A stretch of 8,476 nt of DNA from Chryseobacterium gleum (GTDB lineage: Bacteria; Bacteroidota; Bacteroidia; Flavobacteriales_D; Crocinitomicaceae). The DNA is taken from NCBI GenBank assembly GCA_945877005.1, contig CAMCQL010000072.1:1-8476 (forward strand), in the 5' to 3' direction. Shown one piece after another: positions 6,350 through 8,476 of this stretch. The notes beneath the pieces are model-generated. The model had not been told where the DNA came from and did not search any database. It saw only the letters and a program-made list of their open reading frames with translations. The translations under genes were made by a program, and so were the position numbers. Every line of letters begins with the position of its first letter. The first letter of the stretch is position 1.

Positions 6350-8299
6350 TTACTCGAGTACAATCTTCTTAGATGCACCCATTGTACCATTTCCATCGAA
6401 AATATTCAACAGATAAACTCCTTTCACGAAATTTTTTAAATCTATTTCATTTCGTTGGGAACGGACTTCTTCATTGTACAATACTTTTCCTTGTAAATCA
6501 GTTATTTGTATCGAATACTTATCCATCATCAAATAATTTCCATTATCTACAAACAATACACCATTGGACGGATTTGGAAAAACACGAATCAGATTTTCAG
6601 AGACCTCTGAATTTCCAGTTGTAATTGACAACTTAATTTTTAAAGTATCTGTCACTGAAATAGTATCATACAAAGTGATATAAGCTCGTAAAGTGTCGTA
6701 GATAATCTTTTTTATTACTAAGGTATCGTACACTGTAATATATTTTTTAATTTCTATAGTATCGAAGATATACTTCTTTACTTCTACAGTATCGAAATAA
6801 GTTGAACCAATTGTATCACACACTAAAGTGGTTTTTGTTGAAGTCGATTTACATCCTTCTAAAGAAGTTTTATTGTACGTGATTTTGTGAAACCCAAAAC
6901 CAGCTCTAGGAGGATAAAAAAAGTCTCCTGTTACCCCCTTACCTGTGAATTTACCCGTTTTGGTAACTGGTATTAACTGAAATGACTTAGTTTGAATTGG
7001 CATAACAGTAGGAAGCACAAAGTCACTACTTGGAGTAGGATTTACAGTAATAATGAGCTGATTATTTACAGCGCATTGTCCAGCTGTTGGCATGAATGTA
7101 TATGTTGTTGTTTGCTGATTATTTAATATTGGTGACCATTTTCCCTTGATTCCATTTTTTGAAACCAACGGCAGAGGACTCATTGTTGCGCCTGAACAAA
7201 TCACTAAAGGTGTAACATCAAAGACAACGTCGATCGCACTTACAACTTGAACAAGTACTGGAATTCGCTCAACACTTTCACAACCACTTGATGAAGTCTT
7301 CTTATAACTTGCCCAATATGTTTTGTTGCTCTGAATTGGGTCATTGTCTGTAAATGCTTGAGAAGCTTTACTAGATTCATACCAAAAAATAGTTCCGACT
7401 TGATAGGGTGTTAACGAAAGAGAACTAAAAACAAGGCTTTTAGATTCACATAGTTGTTGGGAACGAATTAAAGAAGTTGGCGCAACTCCATAATCTATAT
7501 TTACAATAACTTTAGTTCGAGAAACGCTTTCGCATCCACGAGTATTGCTAGTAGAAAAATAATAATTTGAAGTAGTTAGCAATTGATTAGAATTAATCGT
7601 TAAAGTATCGTATTGATTAGCATACCAATTTACATTGGAATAGTTTAAGGGAATATCTTGTAACCTAGCCCCTTCAATGCCACATTTTTGAAGCGAAATA
7701 AAAGCCTCTAAAACATCTCCTTCATCTAATAAAATACTGAAATTTAACTTATTACTCAAACAAGTTCCATCAAAATACTGGACACTGTAGTTTTGTTGCT
7801 GTTGAAGAATTGAAGAAGCGTTTAAAGCATTACCATTTTTGTCAAAAAAAAGGAGTTTACTCCCTGATGATAAATCTTTTGGATAATCAAAAATTATATC
7901 CTTTAATTCTTTTTTATTTACTGCACAAAAAACATTCTCCTCTAACTTAATATCTGGAGTTTTGATACTTGAAGCAACAATTTTTACCTCTAGTCTTTGT
8001 TCGCTCTCACAAAAATAAGTAGCGTCAATTATTACAGATTGAGAAACATAAAATTTGCCAGGTTTGACTAAATCAGAAGGATCAAGAGGAATTGTAGAGG
8101 TTTCAGTTGAGTACCACTTTATATTTTCCCCAATAATATCAATATCAGATAATTTAAGTTTTTCAGATTCACAAAGTACAATTTGATCATTTTCAATTTG
8201 AGGTGCAGGAGGTGCAGTGCATCCCCGTTTCTGACCGTATGAAAAAGAAATCGTAAAAATAAGAAAATAAGAAAAAATGTATGTGTAAAAATTTTTCAC
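6350..8299 (-). CDS. T9SS-exported multidomain Ig-like protein, adhesin-like, 649 aa
   Basis: Starts with GTG at 8297-8299; an in-frame stop only three codons upstream (8306-8308) leaves no nearby alternative, and the start gives a clear signal peptide (MKNFYTYIFSYFLIFTISFSYG, then Gln23). Four Ig-like modules follow (about 29-107, 108-189, 191-267, 268-353), each with an aromatic-aromatic strand (KWYST, LLFFD, NWYAN, FWYES), a Y-(Y/V/W)-strand and, in three, C-E-S (FCESE, GCESV, GCESV); this resembles the Ig-like domain linked to CHU_C-type surface proteins. Then one GIKGKWSP...YTFMP...QCA module (355-420), a GKFTGKGVTG...GFGFHKITY...GC module (421-496), a stalk with six (Y/F/T)DT motifs (about 501-556) and a T9SS type A tail (about 564-649; VFPNPSNGVLFVDNG, GVYLL, KKIVLE). 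Expected to be secreted through Sec and T9SS and attached to or released from the cell surface. No enzyme motif is seen. First gene of a probable two-gene operon with the 1260-residue protein, whose C-terminal ~230 residues have the same part order. Confidence 0.93.
   Translation of the reverse strand: MKNFYTYIFSYFLIFTISFSYGQKRGCTAPPAPQIENDQIVLCESEKLKLSDIDIIGENIKWYSTETSTIPLDPSDLVKPGKFYVSQSVIIDATYFCESEQRLEVKIVASSIKTPDIKLEENVFCAVNKKELKDIIFDYPKDLSSGSKLLFFDKNGNALNASSILQQQQNYSVQYFDGTCLSNKLNFSILLDEGDVLEAFISLQKCGIEGARLQDIPLNYSNVNWYANQYDTLTINSNQLLTTSNYYFSTSNTRGCESVSRTKVIVNIDYGVAPTSLIRSQQLCESKSLVFSSLSLTPYQVGTIFWYESSKASQAFTDNDPIQSNKTYWASYKKTSSSGCESVERIPVLVQVVSAIDVVFDVTPLVICSGATMSPLPLVSKNGIKGKWSPILNNQQTTTYTFMPTAGQCAVNNQLIITVNPTPSSDFVLPTVMPIQTKSFQLIPVTKTGKFTGKGVTGDFFYPPRAGFGFHKITYNKTSLEGCKSTSTKTTLVCDTIGSTYFDTVEVKKYIFDTIEIKKYITVYDTLVIKKIIYDTLRAYITLYDTISVTDTLKIKLSITTGNSEVSENLIRVFPNPSNGVLFVDNGNYLMMDKYSIQITDLQGKVLYNEEVRSQRNEIDLKNFVKGVYLLNIFDGNGTMGASKKIVLE
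6632..6799 (-). repeat. (Y/F)DT stalk repeats of the 649-residue protein
   Basis: Residues 501-556 read YFDTVEVKK, YIFDTIEIKK, YITVYDTLVIKK, IIYDTLRA, YITLYDTISV, TDTLKIKL. The DT pairs are spaced mostly 10 residues apart, with Lys-Lys in three consecutive units. At DNA level a GTATCGTA/GTATCGAA-like octamer (reverse-complement context) recurs with the motif. The equivalent segment in the neighbour gene has four motifs at 8-10 spacing and lacks the Lys pairs. Confidence 0.8.
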
Positions 8300-8476
8300 G
8301 TTAATTTAAATTAAAATGTAAATTACCCTTTTGTTTACTGAATATACTCATAAAACAACAATTAATTACCATAAAAATAGTGCAAATTATTGTAATTAAA
8401 AGACGTATTATTTTACTCGAAGTTGTTTCATTGTGAAAAAAAATGAAAAATTATATTTTTTCGCTTGTTAATTCAT
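8300..8476. other. AT-rich upstream region, possible divergent gene start at 8443
   Basis: This 177-base stretch should hold the promoter of the two-gene adhesin-like operon, but I find no good TAnnTTTG box; TAATTTG (minus strand, near 8388-8382) is one base short of the consensus spacing. On the plus strand an ATG at 8443-8445 opens MKNYIFSLVNS up to the window edge, which has the look of a signal-peptide start, so a divergently transcribed exported protein may begin here. Eleven codons are too few to be sure. Confidence 0.2.
8301..8314. repeat. Perfect 14-base palindrome next to the GTG start
   Basis: TTAATTTAAATTAA equals its own reverse complement and ends one base before the GTG start codon, where the ribosome would bind. 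It could be a weak mRNA hairpin or a protein site. In DNA this AT-rich it may also be chance. Confidence 0.4.

Noticed and set aside
6373..6624. Plus-strand open frame of 83 codons
   Set aside because: Antisense to the T9SS tail of the 649-residue protein, which is conserved in the paralog.
8422..8454. Minus-strand micro-ORF (ATG AAA CAA CTT CGA GTA AAA TAA) as a leader peptide
   Set aside because: Seven codons without a ribosome site, regulatory codon run or attenuator hairpin.

Overview
The window looks like a chromosomal segment from a member of the Bacteroidota, most likely a marine or freshwater Flavobacteriales (a Crocinitomicaceae/Fluviicola-like lineage is my guess from the style of the C-terminal tails; this is recall, not a search). 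The evidence is two large secreted proteins with type IX secretion system (T9SS) type A sorting tails, signal peptides followed by Gln at the predicted cleavage site, AT-rich DNA, a TAnnTTTG-type -7 promoter box, and an isoleucyl-tRNA synthetase of the eukaryotic-like type 2 found in this phylum.

All three genes lie on the minus strand, so the direction of transcription is from high to low coordinates. From right to left: an AT-rich upstream region (8300-8476) with no clear promoter; a 649-residue T9SS-exported protein that starts with GTG (6350-8299); a 60-base gap; a 1260-residue T9SS-exported repeat protein (2507-6289); a 110-base gap that holds a weak terminator candidate and a good promoter; and the first 798 codons of ileS (2396 down to the window edge), whose C-terminal part is outside the window.

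The two exported proteins probably form an operon. They have different N-terminal arrays (four Ig-like WY modules in the shorter one; two Ig-like domains, four composite ~170-residue repeats and three ~65-residue 'GxW-P...YTF.P...CA' repeats in the longer one). They share the same C-terminal order of parts: GxW-P module, a second Ig/PKD-like module, a stalk of repeated (Y/F)DT motifs, and a T9SS tail. No catalytic domain is visible in either, so they are best read as cell-surface or secreted adhesin or matrix proteins; ligand and role are unknown. ileS is an unrelated housekeeping neighbour with its own promoter.

I do not see a defence system, mobile element, CRISPR array, or RNA gene. The most notable points are the modular relationship of the two adhesin-like proteins, the (Y/F)DT stalk, and the swapped class I signature (GIHH in place of HIGH) in IleS.
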